From JAHBXL01 sp964409775 (GTDB taxonomy: Bacteria; Planctomycetota; Phycisphaerae; Phycisphaerales; UBA1924): a DNA stretch of 64,000 bases. Made by a program: the position numbers and the translations under genes. The stretch is taken from positions 1 through 64,000 of the forward strand of contig CAYPEI010000007.1 in NCBI GenBank assembly GCA_964409775.1, given 5' to 3'. This document shows, one piece after another, positions 52,058 to 61,343 of this stretch. Position 1 is the stretch's first letter, and the number at the start of each line of letters is the position of its first letter. The notes below the pieces were generated by a model. The model worked only from the letters and a program-made list of their open reading frames with translations. It was not told the origin of the DNA and ran no database searches.

Positions 52058-54355
52058 TCATCGGGGCTTGAGATACGGGCTCGGAGTGAGGATCTCCACC
52101 ACCTGACGACCGACTTGCTCTCGCGGCCGATCAGGAGCGTTTGCCCCAAACGCAAGGCGGAAGCCCACATCAGAGAATCCTTCCAGGGCGTCGATCGGGT
52201 CCAGCGGCTCGGCTTTTAAAGGGTCGAACGAAGGGTCGGAGAGCGCCGATCCACCGATGATCCGAAGTTGAGCGACCGACTTGGCCACGAACGCCGCGGC
52301 CTCGCGCGGCTCGGACGGAATTGTCCACGGAACGGTGGTGGTGAACTCCGCAACGTTTCCGATCACATGCGACGTCGTTTCGTTCTCGGTCAGCACCGCC
52401 GGCGCAAACCACACCCACCCGTCATCCCAAGGATGTGTGGCGGTCGAGGGCACCGCCGGTGCACCATCGGGCCTAAAGATCCCCGCATCCGGTGGTTCGG
52501 CCCATCGGCCCGCGGCCTTTCGTGCAGCCATGTGGTCCGCGAACGCCTTCCACCTCGCATCCCGCAGGTTGGCGAGTTGTGGGACGACGGTCGAACCCTG
52601 TTCTTTCAGTAGGGCACTCCATTCCCCCGTTGTGGGGATTCGACATCCGGCCAAGGAGGCGACATAGGCCGCGGCCGGCGCCGGGATCTGCTGCATCGGG
52701 CTGTCGAAAGAAGGAGGCGCAGGCGACTGTCCCGCGGGGTAGTCGACCCCGCCGAGCAGCGCGACCGGAGAGAACCAACTCGGGGACGGGACGATCTGAG
52801 GAACATCAAAGGCATCGCGACTCCAGGTCCATGTGCGCGGGCCCAGCCGCGAGTCATCCAGCGGCCTGAACGTCGGGAGCACGGTCGGCAAGAGGCGCTC
52901 GGCATTCCGCGCAGCGACGATCGCGGCGACCTGCCCGACCGTGACTTCCGTGACCGTGATGTATGAGGCGCTCGCGCCCTCACCCACGAGAATGAACTCG
53001 AGGTTGGCTCCCGGCACTCCGGATCGTGGCGGCAGGGAAAAGGTCAGCGTTGCCCCGTGCTCGACGCCGTCTCCAAGGCCGACCGAGGCGGGCCCGAAAC
53101 GGCCGGACTCCACGGTCGCGGGAGACAGAACGAGCCCTCCGGCAACAGCATCGAGCGCCGCAACGACGCTGCTGGCTCCGGAGAGAAACGCGATCCCTCC
53201 CTGAAGATTGCGCGCGTTTGCGACGAACTCGCGGGCGAGCGCACGTGCATGCTCATCGGAGACTCCCGGATCCGATGCGGCTCGCTTGAGACGATTGAGG
53301 AGGATGTTGTAGCGGATGCGGTTATCGAGCACGGCCTCGGACAGATCGAGATTCCGCATGGCCGAGTCCGCCGCGGCGAGCGTGGCGTCGTCGACTGCCG
53401 CGCTCAGCAATCGTGTGAGTCGGCGGGCCTGCTCCATGGCGACCTCGTTCTTGAGCGACTCGGCCCGGTCCGGGCCTGGAGCACCTTCGGCGGCTCGGAG
53501 CAGGATGGGCCGGAGCAGGACCTCCGCCGCGAGATCGGCCTCTCCGGCGGGCCAGACGGCCTGGCCGCGACCGGCCAATCGACGCCATGCCGCGAAGAGC
53601 AGTTCGGGGCGCGTCGCGGCGGCGTCCTTCGCAGCCTGGAGCAGTTGCTCGGTGGAAGTCTGACGCTCGATCTTCTCCAGAGCCTCAACCCGGTCGAGCA
53701 CCGGCGCCACCGCCGCGCGCACACCGGGCTGTCGGGTCAGGCCCTCGCGGAGCCATTTCTCTGCCAGCGCGCGGATCGAAGCGGGTCCGCCTTCATCGAG
53801 CGTGCGGGCCTCGGCAAGCCCGTGCTCGATGGTCACGAGGTCGCCTGCGAGCAGGTTGGCCCGACTGCTCCACGCCTTCAGGGAACGCTCGACTGCTTCG
53901 ATATCGGCCTGCAGCGCCGGGTCGTCGAGCAGCGGCGCGGAGGGCGCAACGCGGGCCAGCACACGCCGGAGCGCGGCCTCGCGCTGGGCCATGCCCTCGG
54001 CGGCGAGTGCGGCCTGCCATGTGTCGGGCCGGGCGTCCGGCACCGAAGGTCGCGTCAGGCGTGAATCGAGCAGAACCAGCCACGACCGGTATTCCTCGGC
54101 CTTTGCCGCGAGTTCGCGGGGGTCCGTGAACGCGGCCCGCGCCTGGAGCGCTTCACGCCACGATCTCCAGGCGGAGTTGATCGCGGGCGAGCCGGGGACG
54201 ACCGGCTCGGTCGCGGCGGGCGGCTCAGCACCGGGTGTGCTGGGCAGGAATGCGCCGGGAGCGTGGAGCGGCATCGCCAGCGCGGCCGCCGCGGCGAAGG
54301 CGAGCGGAAGCGGGCCGGCACGGGATGCGATTGAAAGAGCGGGTCGTGTGTGCAC
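52058..54355 (-). CDS. exported T6SS-locus protein with FGE-like C-terminal fold, non-catalytic
   Basis: A 765-aa protein with a signal peptide (LPLAFAAAAALAMPLHAPGA). About 400 residues are helical and Ala/Glu/Arg-rich. The C-terminal FGE-like part has MQQIPAPAAAYVASLAGCRIPTTGEW, HVIGNVAEF, IIGGSAL and FSDVGFRLAF, matching the FGE elements LPTEAEWE, GNVWEW, RGGS and GFR. The two catalytic cysteines of true FGEs are missing, so it should be a binding fold. The partial gene at 61344 is a paralog, with nearly the same C-terminus. It starts at GTG 54355, 15 nt after the TagF-like gene, the last of this minus-strand run. Confidence 0.72.
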   Translation of the reverse strand: MHTRPALSIASRAGPLPLAFAAAAALAMPLHAPGAFLPSTPGAEPPAATEPVVPGSPAINSAWRSWREALQARAAFTDPRELAAKAEEYRSWLVLLDSRLTRPSVPDARPDTWQAALAAEGMAQREAALRRVLARVAPSAPLLDDPALQADIEAVERSLKAWSSRANLLAGDLVTIEHGLAEARTLDEGGPASIRALAEKWLREGLTRQPGVRAAVAPVLDRVEALEKIERQTSTEQLLQAAKDAAATRPELLFAAWRRLAGRGQAVWPAGEADLAAEVLLRPILLRAAEGAPGPDRAESLKNEVAMEQARRLTRLLSAAVDDATLAAADSAMRNLDLSEAVLDNRIRYNILLNRLKRAASDPGVSDEHARALAREFVANARNLQGGIAFLSGASSVVAALDAVAGGLVLSPATVESGRFGPASVGLGDGVEHGATLTFSLPPRSGVPGANLEFILVGEGASASYITVTEVTVGQVAAIVAARNAERLLPTVLPTFRPLDDSRLGPRTWTWSRDAFDVPQIVPSPSWFSPVALLGGVDYPAGQSPAPPSFDSPMQQIPAPAAAYVASLAGCRIPTTGEWSALLKEQGSTVVPQLANLRDARWKAFADHMAARKAAGRWAEPPDAGIFRPDGAPAVPSTATHPWDDGWVWFAPAVLTENETTSHVIGNVAEFTTTVPWTIPSEPREAAAFVAKSVAQLRIIGGSALSDPSFDPLKAEPLDPIDALEGFSDVGFRLAFGANAPDRPREQVGRQVVEILTPSPYLKPR

Positions 54356-54370
54356 GTGCGGTTCAACTTC

Positions 54371-55234
54371 CTAGATGAGCGCATCCGCGAGTTGGCGGGC
54401 ACGCTGTGCGAACGGAGCATCGAGGTTGTAGGGCACATCGCACGCCAGCGGTACGAGCGAGGCGGCGGTGCGGATGCAGGTGAGTTGGGCCGGGAGGGGG
54501 ATCGGGACCAGCGCGTCGAGCCAGGGCTGGGAGCGGGGCTTGATGAGCAGAACGGCCCGGAGTTCCGGGAGCCAGCGATGGATCACGGCCACCCACGCGG
54601 CAAGGGCCTGGGCTTCCGTCAGTCCCGGGGCGGGCAGCCGAACATGGCCGGTGCCGGAGGCGGTCTGGCGGTCGGCGACCGGGGCGAGTTCGCGGCTGAG
54701 TGCGTAGAGGCAACGCGCGAAGGCCTCGTGGCCCGCGGGCCCGGCATTCACGATCGAACCCACCAGCGCGGCGACGGGCGGGGCCTGGTCTCCCAGAAAT
54801 GGAATCGAGGCCGCGTTGGCACGGGCGGCATCGAGCGCGGCGACGAACTCCGCCGGAGAGCCGGCGGCGGCGCACTCTTCTGCGAGGGAGTCAAGCCGCC
54901 GGATCGCCACGGGCACGGAAGCGAGAGCATTGTCTGCGCGCATCTCGGCACAGACGACGAGCGGATATCTGTCTCGTCCCTTGGCGTCGCGGCTGGGGAG
55001 CAGGCGTCCGACGAGCAGGATGTCGTCGCGCTTGGCAAGCGACCAAAGGAAGGTGTGATCCCACGTGTCGATTCGCTGCGACGCGTCGAGCCGCTCCCAC
55101 GCGCCGGAGTCGATGTTGGCGCGGATCGCCTCGGCGTACAGGATGCGCCGGGCGTCGATCAGAGCCGGCGACGTCAGGCCGGGGTCCTCGAGGTGATCGT
55201 CGTACGCCGGGTGCTTGCCGAACGCACCGATCAT
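54371..55234 (-). CDS. tagF: TagF-like type VI secretion regulator
   Basis: A 287-aa protein resembling TagF (ImpM), a post-translational regulator of type VI secretion. It begins MIGAFGKHPAYDDHLEDPGL, matching the family start GFFGKLPSxGDFV; then DTWDHTFLWSLAK, and RYPLVVCAEM in the middle (the PLxxx segment of the family). ATG 55234 puts this motif at the N-terminus as in the family. An alternative GTG at 55363 would add 43 residues and overlap tssM by 13 nt. The frame also runs far upstream antiphase inside tssM, but that part is not coding. Confidence 0.7.
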   Translation of the reverse strand: MIGAFGKHPAYDDHLEDPGLTSPALIDARRILYAEAIRANIDSGAWERLDASQRIDTWDHTFLWSLAKRDDILLVGRLLPSRDAKGRDRYPLVVCAEMRADNALASVPVAIRRLDSLAEECAAAGSPAEFVAALDAARANAASIPFLGDQAPPVAALVGSIVNAGPAGHEAFARCLYALSRELAPVADRQTASGTGHVRLPAPGLTEAQALAAWVAVIHRWLPELRAVLLIKPRSQPWLDALVPIPLPAQLTCIRTAASLVPLACDVPYNLDAPFAQRARQLADALI

Positions 55235-55350
55235 GGCGCCGGGGGAGGCTCCGGGACGCCCGGTCGCTGCCGGGAAGAGTCGCTTGAAGATGCGTGAGAT
55301 GGCGACGCCTCCGGGCGATGCGTGTGAACAACCAGCCGCGAATGGAGAGT

Positions 55351-58300
55351 TTAGCGAGGCCACTGCTCGGGGCCGGGGAGTTCCCGATCGGCGAATCGCA
55401 GTCGGATGCGTGCCGAACGCGGGCCGGCGGCAGTCTCCACGGGCAGGAGTGTCTCCCAGAACCGGCGGTCCGTCGCTTCGACAGGCCGCCCCCGTTGAGA
55501 CGCGATCAACCAGAGACCCAGCCACGGGCCCGGGATTGTCGCCGTGGCGATGGGCTGAGCATCGGCAGAGTCGGTCGGGAGGAACTCGACCTGAATGCTC
55601 GCGCCAGGATAGTCCACGCGTCCAATGTCCACCGCAGCGCCGGCGGTCGCGAGGACGGTGCGGGTCTCGGCACCGAGTTGGCGGATGCGGATCGCCGCGA
55701 ACGCGGGCAGGGCGGGGTCCGGCGGGATCTCCGCGGTGCACGCGAATCTCTGGCCGGCACGTTCCGGCAGGATGGCGAGCATGGCCGCGTTCAACCCGCC
55801 GGCTGAACCACCCGCGCCGGGCTGCGCGAGGGCCTGCAGCGCCGACGCGATCTCCGCATCGCGCACATTGGCGGTGATTCCCGGGTCGACCGCCGGGACC
55901 CCCGCGACGCTGGCACGGGCCGCGACCGCCTCCTCGGGAGTGAGTTGGCCGGCAGCGGCATCGAGTTTGCCGAGGGGGAACCGGGCGAACCGCGAGCCAG
56001 TCTGGCCGGGCGAGGAAGCCTGCGCATCGCGGGCGAGTGTTCGGATCGCTGCCAGCACGAACGATCGCCACCAACGCGCCAGCAGATCGGACTCGCGGGG
56101 GTCGGCCAGACTGACCACCAGGTAGTCCTGCGGACCGGAGGGCTCGGCGATCGCGGCGAGCAGACGTCGGCGGGCTTCGGCGGAGTCGGCGCCCAGGGAC
56201 TTCCAACTCGAGAGCACACGGTCGTACGCGGCGTCCAGCATCGGGCTTTGGGCGGCGGCGTTGGATGCGCCCGCCACACGGGCCAGGCGTTCGACGGCCT
56301 GGCGCGCTTCGGGCGACAGTTGGGTGACCGCGATCGACCGGCCCAAGGCTTCCGACGCCGCGGCCTGCCGACGCGCGTGCGCGGCAACCGCCTCGCGGAT
56401 CGAGGCCGCCCCGCCGGTCGCCGCGAGCCCCTGCTGGAACTGCTGCCAAGTGCGTTGGTCTTCGGGCGCCAGCGAGGCGGAGACGCCGTCGCTCCATGCG
56501 GCGGCGTAGCGCAGCAGGAATGCGGTGGCGGCGGCAGGGCCGGAACGGGCGATGGCCGAACCGGCCGGCGCGGCGCTGCACGCGGCCAGAACCTCGCGGA
56601 GCACCGGCAGCGCTGCGTCAGGTTCGATCGCTCGATCAATCGCCGCGTTCGCACGGCCGAGCGGCAAGGCCGGCGCGGAGTTCTCCACCGGGAGTTGCGC
56701 GGCCAGCCGCGAGGCCGCGGCGAGGAGCGTCTGCTCGTCTACCGTGCCGTTGACGGTGTAGGCCGCCGCGATGGCGGCCCGGCGTGCCGAAGCGGCGGCG
56801 TCGATCGCGGCGAGGATCGCCTTGAGGCGCGGGTCTTGCGGCTGCACAGAACCCCGCAGCGCGGCATCGGCTGCCTGACGCGTGTGCGCCACGGCCTGGT
56901 CCACGTCGATCAGCAGCGGCGCGCCGTCGCCGATCGCAAGCGCATCGACTGGCTCATCAGCGGACTCGGCGAGGGTCGCCAGCGACTCGTACACCCCCAG
57001 GCGGGCGGCGAAGAGCGGTTCGATGCCGCGGCCGAGGTGGGCATCGGCGAGCGCCGCGGCCCGGGCGGAAACAGCGTCGAGGTTGACTCGCCGCGACGAC
57101 GCCGCCTGCACGGCCGCGCGGAGGGCGTTGCCGCTCTGGGCGAGGGCAGGGGACGAAGCGCCCGCGGCGTTGAGCAGGTCGAGGATGCGCTGGGCATCAT
57201 CGCGCAGGCGTGCGGATTCGGCGGCGGCGTCCTGAATCGCGGCCTGATCGAGCCGGCGACCGGCAAGCGCGGGCAGGAGCGCCGAGGCACGCGACGCGGC
57301 ATTTCGGATGGGTTCGATCTCCGCGAGCCAGTCTTCGGGCTGCGCCGGCGGCTGGGTCGTGAGTTTGTCGAACAATCGCTGCTCCGCCGCGGCGAATGCC
57401 TCCAACGCGTCGATGAGGCGGCCCGCAGGCCCCGCGGCGGACTGCGCAGCGCGATCGATGGTGCCCGCGAACCGATCGACGCATGCGGCGATAAAGCCGG
57501 CCCGATCGATCGCCATGGACTTCGGGGGCCAGCTCGCCGCGGAATCGCCGGAGTAAAGGGCATCGGAGATCCGCTGCAGTTCGCGGGCGTCGTCGGAAGC
57601 GCCCTCGAGCAGGTACCCCTCGTTTCCGGCGAGTGCGAAGCGAAGGAGTGGATCGAGCAGAATCGGCGAAGCCACGCCGCCGAGCGAACGCGCAGCGCCG
57701 GAACGGGCCGCTTCGACGCGGATGATCTGTTCGAGCGCCAGGGTGGATTCGGTCGTCCAAGGATGATCGGCCGCGGCATCGGCCTGGAGGCGCGCCACGG
57801 CCGCCTCGGTCAGCGGTCGGAGCACGCTGACCTCGAACATGGAGCGGCCGGCGGCGCGGCGATCGCCGGCGAGCAGACTCGCCGAAACGTCACCGGTGAT
57901 GATCGCGGCGGGATAGAAAACAACAGGGACGGCGATTCGCTCGGTCGCCCGTTGATGGATGACGGTGTGGATCGCCCCAATCCGCCGAGAGTCGGCATCG
58001 ACCGGGAGCGACCTGAGCAGGGACGCGTCGGGCCCGGCATCGCCGCGGTACTTGAAGTCTTCGTCACTGACGATCGCCTTGGAGACGATGGGGAGGCGGT
58101 AGGGCGGGCGACCGGGTTCGACGCTGGGCGCCTTCCCGGCTTCGACTGCCGAGGCGACAGCGGCCCAGAACTGCGCCGGCTCGACCGCGGCCTTCTGCAG
58201 GCCACGGGCGCCCAGCCAGGTCAGAAGTGCGATGACCGCGAGCCCGACGGCAGAAACGCCCAGCAGCGCGGCGGCACGGGCGCGGAGAAGGCTTGCGGTA

Positions 58301-59601
58301 TCGGCGGCACGGGTCACCAGCCCTTTTTCGCGGAAGACCTTGTTGAGAAAAAGGTCCTTCAGGAACAGGGCCCTTTCGCGCTCCCAGATGCGACCCTCCG
58401 GCAGTTTGTCCGGCGAGACATCGAGCGCGGCGGCGAGATCGGCGTCGAGGGCCGCGCCCTCGCGGAGAGCGGAGGTGAAGTAGATGCCACGAAGAAACAA
58501 GGGACGGGCGGACCACTCCCCGGCCACGAACATCCGCTCAAGGTATCGGCGCAGGCGCGGGGCGAGCCGGGAGAGGCTTTCCGGGAAGGCGTAGAGAGCA
58601 TCGACTTGATCGAGGCGCGGTTTGCGCGGGTCTTCGGTGTGGACTGGGTCGATCAGCAGGCCGAGCCGGCGGCGGATGAGCCGCTGTTCGACCGCGTGCA
58701 GATGTTCGTCGACCAGCGTGGGCCGGAAGGGCGCGTCGAGCGCAGCGGGATTGCTCCATCCCAGGATCTGATTTGCGGCGCGGGGGTCGTCGGCGCGGTC
58801 GAAGAACTCACGGAATCCGTTGACCAAGTCGCTCTTGGTGATCACGACATAGGCCGGAAAGCGGACGCCGAGCAGTTTCTGGATGACATCGAGTTGACCG
58901 GCCAGCCGGGCGGCCTTGGAGTCGATGACGTCATCGGGGTCCTTGATCAGTGAATCGGCCGGGATGACCACGAGCAGGCCGTTCACCGGGCAGGTGGGGC
59001 GGGAGCGTTTGAGGAGTTTGAGGAACTCCTGCCATTCGCTGGTGGAGCCCGGCTCGACTTCCTCGAACAACAGGCGGCCGGCGGTGTCGAGGATGACGGC
59101 CTGGTTGGTGAACCACCAGGACATGTTCAGCGTGCCGCCCGCGCCCTGGAGTTCATCCTGAAGCCCCGGCGGGAAGCCGACGCCGCAGTGGCGGACCGCC
59201 TCGGTCTTGCCGGAGCCGGGCTCGCCGATGAGCACATACCACGGAACGGAATAGAGGCTCTTGCCCGCGGCGCGGAACTTCTCGAGCCCGGTCTCGAAAC
59301 TCCTGCGCAGTTCATCGAGACGCGCGCGGCGGGCCGGCTCGGCGATCCGGGTGGGACCCGCGGCGGAACCCGCGAGCAGCCCGGCGAACGGGGAAGCCTG
59401 CTTCTCATCTCGGCGGAGCAGGAACGAGCGGTAGGCGTAGACCAACCCGCCAACGGCCGCCGCGCCCAGCAGCACCGTGACGGCGGCGGCCAAGCCTCCG
59501 AACAAGCCGGCGGCGATGGCGAGCAGGACGGCGATCGCGGCGAGCGCTGCGACCTGCGCCGAGCGGGGCATGCGTGCGATCATGGTGCCCAGACCGCTCA
59601 T
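55351..59601 (-). CDS. tssM: TssM (IcmF/VasK), type VI secretion membrane-complex ATPase-like protein
   Basis: The largest inner-membrane protein of the T6SS core; with TssL and TssJ it spans the envelope. It is 1416 aa. Two membrane segments lie at ~15-55 and a third at ~445-475 (LLGVSAVGLAVIALLTWLGA). The cytoplasmic NTPase part has an intact Walker A GEPGSGKT (126-133), the Walker B VILDTAGR (169-176) and a VVITKSD guanine-specificity-like element. The long Ala-rich periplasmic region matches the family in length. Its start overlaps the tssL stop (ATGA). Confidence 0.92.
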   Translation of the reverse strand: MSGLGTMIARMPRSAQVAALAAIAVLLAIAAGLFGGLAAAVTVLLGAAAVGGLVYAYRSFLLRRDEKQASPFAGLLAGSAAGPTRIAEPARRARLDELRRSFETGLEKFRAAGKSLYSVPWYVLIGEPGSGKTEAVRHCGVGFPPGLQDELQGAGGTLNMSWWFTNQAVILDTAGRLLFEEVEPGSTSEWQEFLKLLKRSRPTCPVNGLLVVIPADSLIKDPDDVIDSKAARLAGQLDVIQKLLGVRFPAYVVITKSDLVNGFREFFDRADDPRAANQILGWSNPAALDAPFRPTLVDEHLHAVEQRLIRRRLGLLIDPVHTEDPRKPRLDQVDALYAFPESLSRLAPRLRRYLERMFVAGEWSARPLFLRGIYFTSALREGAALDADLAAALDVSPDKLPEGRIWERERALFLKDLFLNKVFREKGLVTRAADTASLLRARAAALLGVSAVGLAVIALLTWLGARGLQKAAVEPAQFWAAVASAVEAGKAPSVEPGRPPYRLPIVSKAIVSDEDFKYRGDAGPDASLLRSLPVDADSRRIGAIHTVIHQRATERIAVPVVFYPAAIITGDVSASLLAGDRRAAGRSMFEVSVLRPLTEAAVARLQADAAADHPWTTESTLALEQIIRVEAARSGAARSLGGVASPILLDPLLRFALAGNEGYLLEGASDDARELQRISDALYSGDSAASWPPKSMAIDRAGFIAACVDRFAGTIDRAAQSAAGPAGRLIDALEAFAAAEQRLFDKLTTQPPAQPEDWLAEIEPIRNAASRASALLPALAGRRLDQAAIQDAAAESARLRDDAQRILDLLNAAGASSPALAQSGNALRAAVQAASSRRVNLDAVSARAAALADAHLGRGIEPLFAARLGVYESLATLAESADEPVDALAIGDGAPLLIDVDQAVAHTRQAADAALRGSVQPQDPRLKAILAAIDAAASARRAAIAAAYTVNGTVDEQTLLAAASRLAAQLPVENSAPALPLGRANAAIDRAIEPDAALPVLREVLAACSAAPAGSAIARSGPAAATAFLLRYAAAWSDGVSASLAPEDQRTWQQFQQGLAATGGAASIREAVAAHARRQAAASEALGRSIAVTQLSPEARQAVERLARVAGASNAAAQSPMLDAAYDRVLSSWKSLGADSAEARRRLLAAIAEPSGPQDYLVVSLADPRESDLLARWWRSFVLAAIRTLARDAQASSPGQTGSRFARFPLGKLDAAAGQLTPEEAVAARASVAGVPAVDPGITANVRDAEIASALQALAQPGAGGSAGGLNAAMLAILPERAGQRFACTAEIPPDPALPAFAAIRIRQLGAETRTVLATAGAAVDIGRVDYPGASIQVEFLPTDSADAQPIATATIPGPWLGLWLIASQRGRPVEATDRRFWETLLPVETAAGPRSARIRLRFADRELPGPEQWPR

Positions 59602-60287
59602 GGCGCGCCCCCGGCCTTGTCGGCGGCTGCCTGAATGATGGTCTCGAGGCTGGTTCGCAGTTCGGATCGCCGCTGGAGATAGGCGACGGCGTTGGCGATG
59701 AGCAGGGTGATGGCGAGACCGGCGGCGGCGATGACGACCGCGCCCAGCCGGCGGGACGGGGGCTCGGTGAGGTCGGCTGTGTTCACGTTCTCGTAGGCTT
59801 CAGGCGTGACGCGGGCCGTGGGGTCGGCGTCGATCATCGGCCGGATCCGCGCGGCAAGGTCCTGCATCTTGCGCCGGAGGACTTCGGGCTGGCCCGCATA
59901 CCAGCCCGTGAAGCCGAGCCCCATGCAGACATACAGAACGGCCAGCACCTGCGGAGCCATGGGGGACTGATCTCGCAACGCCTCGTCCACCCGGTCGAAG
60001 AACTCCTCCTTGCCGTCGTCGAGTCCTTTTTCCTTCGCAAGGCTTGGCCATGCCGCGCCATCGGGGCCGGCGCGACCGACAGCGTCGACAAACCAGCAGA
60101 GCGCCGGCTCGATGCGGGCGAACGCGTCGGCGACTCCGGCGGACTGGGCCTGCTCGGCGCACTGGGCCAGAACCTTGCGCGCTTCACTCGCCGAGACGGA
60201 CGCGGGCGGTGCGACACCCTTCCGTATGGCTCGGTTCAGTCGGCACGCCCATTGAAACAGCGGCTCGCAGCACTGCGAGAGCGTCAT
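59598..60287 (-). CDS. tssL: TssL (DotU/IcmH), type VI secretion membrane protein
   Basis: A 229-aa inner-membrane partner of TssM. The cytoplasmic hook-like domain shows EEFFDRVDEALRD and LYVCMGLGFTGWYAG, the family's LCLxLGFxGxY motif. A single C-terminal membrane helix (AVVIAAAGLAITLLIANAVAYL) is typical. No peptidoglycan-binding OmpA domain is fused. It overlaps tssM and the upstream gene by 4 nt each, so the three are translationally coupled. Confidence 0.9.
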   Translation of the reverse strand: MTLSQCCEPLFQWACRLNRAIRKGVAPPASVSASEARKVLAQCAEQAQSAGVADAFARIEPALCWFVDAVGRAGPDGAAWPSLAKEKGLDDGKEEFFDRVDEALRDQSPMAPQVLAVLYVCMGLGFTGWYAGQPEVLRRKMQDLAARIRPMIDADPTARVTPEAYENVNTADLTEPPSRRLGAVVIAAAGLAITLLIANAVAYLQRRSELRTSLETIIQAAADKAGGAP

Positions 60288-60859
60288 AGGCGCCCTCCGC
60301 CCGCGCCCTTGAGAAGGGACTCGGCGAACGCCGCCACGGCGCTGAGCAGTTCACGCTCGACCGCCGCGGCGTCGCTGCCTGAGGCAAGTTCGACGTACTT
60401 CCGCCAGCACTTGGCCTCGTGGGAGAGCATGAGGTCGGCCAGGCCGCGGCTGCTGGCCATTTTGGCGGCGGACTCGATCTGGGCCGGGGCGAGGCGTTCG
60501 GCTTGTCGCTGGGCGAACTGGCGGCCGGCCTGGCCGATACCGGCAATGAGGGCGGCGGCGAGTTGCCTGAGGAGTTCAACATCTCTGGCCGCGACGGCCG
60601 CGGCACCGGGTTCGCCACGCGCGGCGCGGGCAAGCGATTGCCGGATGGGTTCGGCGCGCTTGATGCTGGAGTGCGGGGCGACAGCACGCCAGGCGCTCCA
60701 TCCGACCGCATCGAGGCTGGAGGCAAAGTCGACCAGCAGCGCGGCAATCTGCGCGGCGTGCTCGGGGCTGATGTTCTCCCCGGGCGCGAGTTGGAGCGCG
60801 GCGGCGAGCGGATTGGCCGCGGCTGGGCCGGAAGTGTTGGGGGCGGGATCCTGTCCCAA
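60284..60859 (-). CDS. TagH-C-terminal-like T6SS protein without an FHA domain
   Basis: A 191-aa soluble, Ala-rich helical protein, probably starting at TTG 60859 (AAGAGG upstream). No family is certain. The order DVELLRQLAAALIAGIGQAGRQFAQRQ, then ERLAPAQIE, then a K-x-W-x-K-Y segment (HEAKCWRKYVELASG) resembles the C-terminal domain of TagH/ImpI, the T6SS FHA protein. The FHA domain that normally precedes it is absent. Coupling to tssL by a 4-nt overlap supports a T6SS role. Confidence 0.55.
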   Translation of the reverse strand: MGQDPAPNTSGPAAANPLAAALQLAPGENISPEHAAQIAALLVDFASSLDAVGWSAWRAVAPHSSIKRAEPIRQSLARAARGEPGAAAVAARDVELLRQLAAALIAGIGQAGRQFAQRQAERLAPAQIESAAKMASSRGLADLMLSHEAKCWRKYVELASGSDAAAVERELLSAVAAFAESLLKGAGGGRL

Positions 60860-61097
60860 GATTGGCCTCTTCGCTTCGGGTGGTGCGGGTGCGGGCGAGC
60901 AGTTCCGCCGTCGTTGACTTTACCGGACGCGACCGTGGGCGGCAATGTTCGGTGTCCGGCGGCGAGTTTGCGGGTCATACAAGCGACGCTCGGCCCGCGG
61001 GGCTGTGCGAGGTGTTCGGCGATACACCCGGAACTGGGAGTGACCGATGCGTCCGGAGCGGCCCGGAGCCTTCCGGAAGCCGCTGGGAGACTCCAGC
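60860..61097. promoter_or_regulatory. divergent intergenic region in the T6SS locus
   Basis: 238 nt between the TagH-like gene (-) and a lipoprotein gene (+). It should hold promoters for both directions. I see no strong -35/-10 pair; the GGGAG ribosome site of the lipoprotein is at 61085-61089. Confidence 0.4.
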
Positions 61098-61337
61098 ATG
61101 AAGTGCGGACGCGGCGTAATGGCGCTTGTGGCGATTGGTGCGACGCTCGGATCGGCGGGATGTGGCGGTGGGAAGTCGTCGCCGTCGACGCTCGCATCCG
61201 ACGAGTCGATGCCCACCCGCGGAATGGCCCAGTCTGCGCGGCCACGGGGTCTGATGGTCGCCGGGGACACGCTCGGGCGCGTCGTCTTCTCCGACAGCAC
61301 ACCGGCGATGGCCAGCGTTCCGGATCGCGAGCGATAG
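61098..61337 (+). CDS. small lipoprotein inside the T6SS locus
   Basis: A 79-aa predicted lipoprotein, MKCGRGVMALVAIGATLGSAGC, with the lipobox GSAGC giving a lipidated Cys followed by GGGKSSPS. GGGAG lies 8 nt before the ATG, which fixes the start. The mature part is short, Ser/Arg/Pro-rich and without a fold I recognise. It is the only gene on the plus strand here, convergent with the FGE-like gene (6 nt between ends). TssJ, the T6SS lipoprotein, is not otherwise seen in the window, but TssJ is about twice as long, so identity with it is speculative. Confidence 0.6.
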   Translation: MKCGRGVMALVAIGATLGSAGCGGGKSSPSTLASDESMPTRGMAQSARPRGLMVAGDTLGRVVFSDSTPAMASVPDRER

Positions 61338-61343
61338 TGCCGG

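Noticed and set aside
52058..54355. Annotation as an active formylglycine-generating enzyme
   Set aside because: The catalytic Cys pair found in the true FGE at 34152 is absent, and the gene lies in a T6SS locus without sulfatase.
54371..56581. TagF-like frame extended upstream to 736 codons
   Set aside because: The extra part lies antiphase inside tssM and is Arg/Pro/Gly-rich noise; the TagF motif starts at ATG 55234.
55945..58953. A 1002-codon plus-strand frame opposite tssM
   Set aside because: A Gly/Arg/Asp-rich shadow; tssM has Walker motifs and membrane segments on the other strand.
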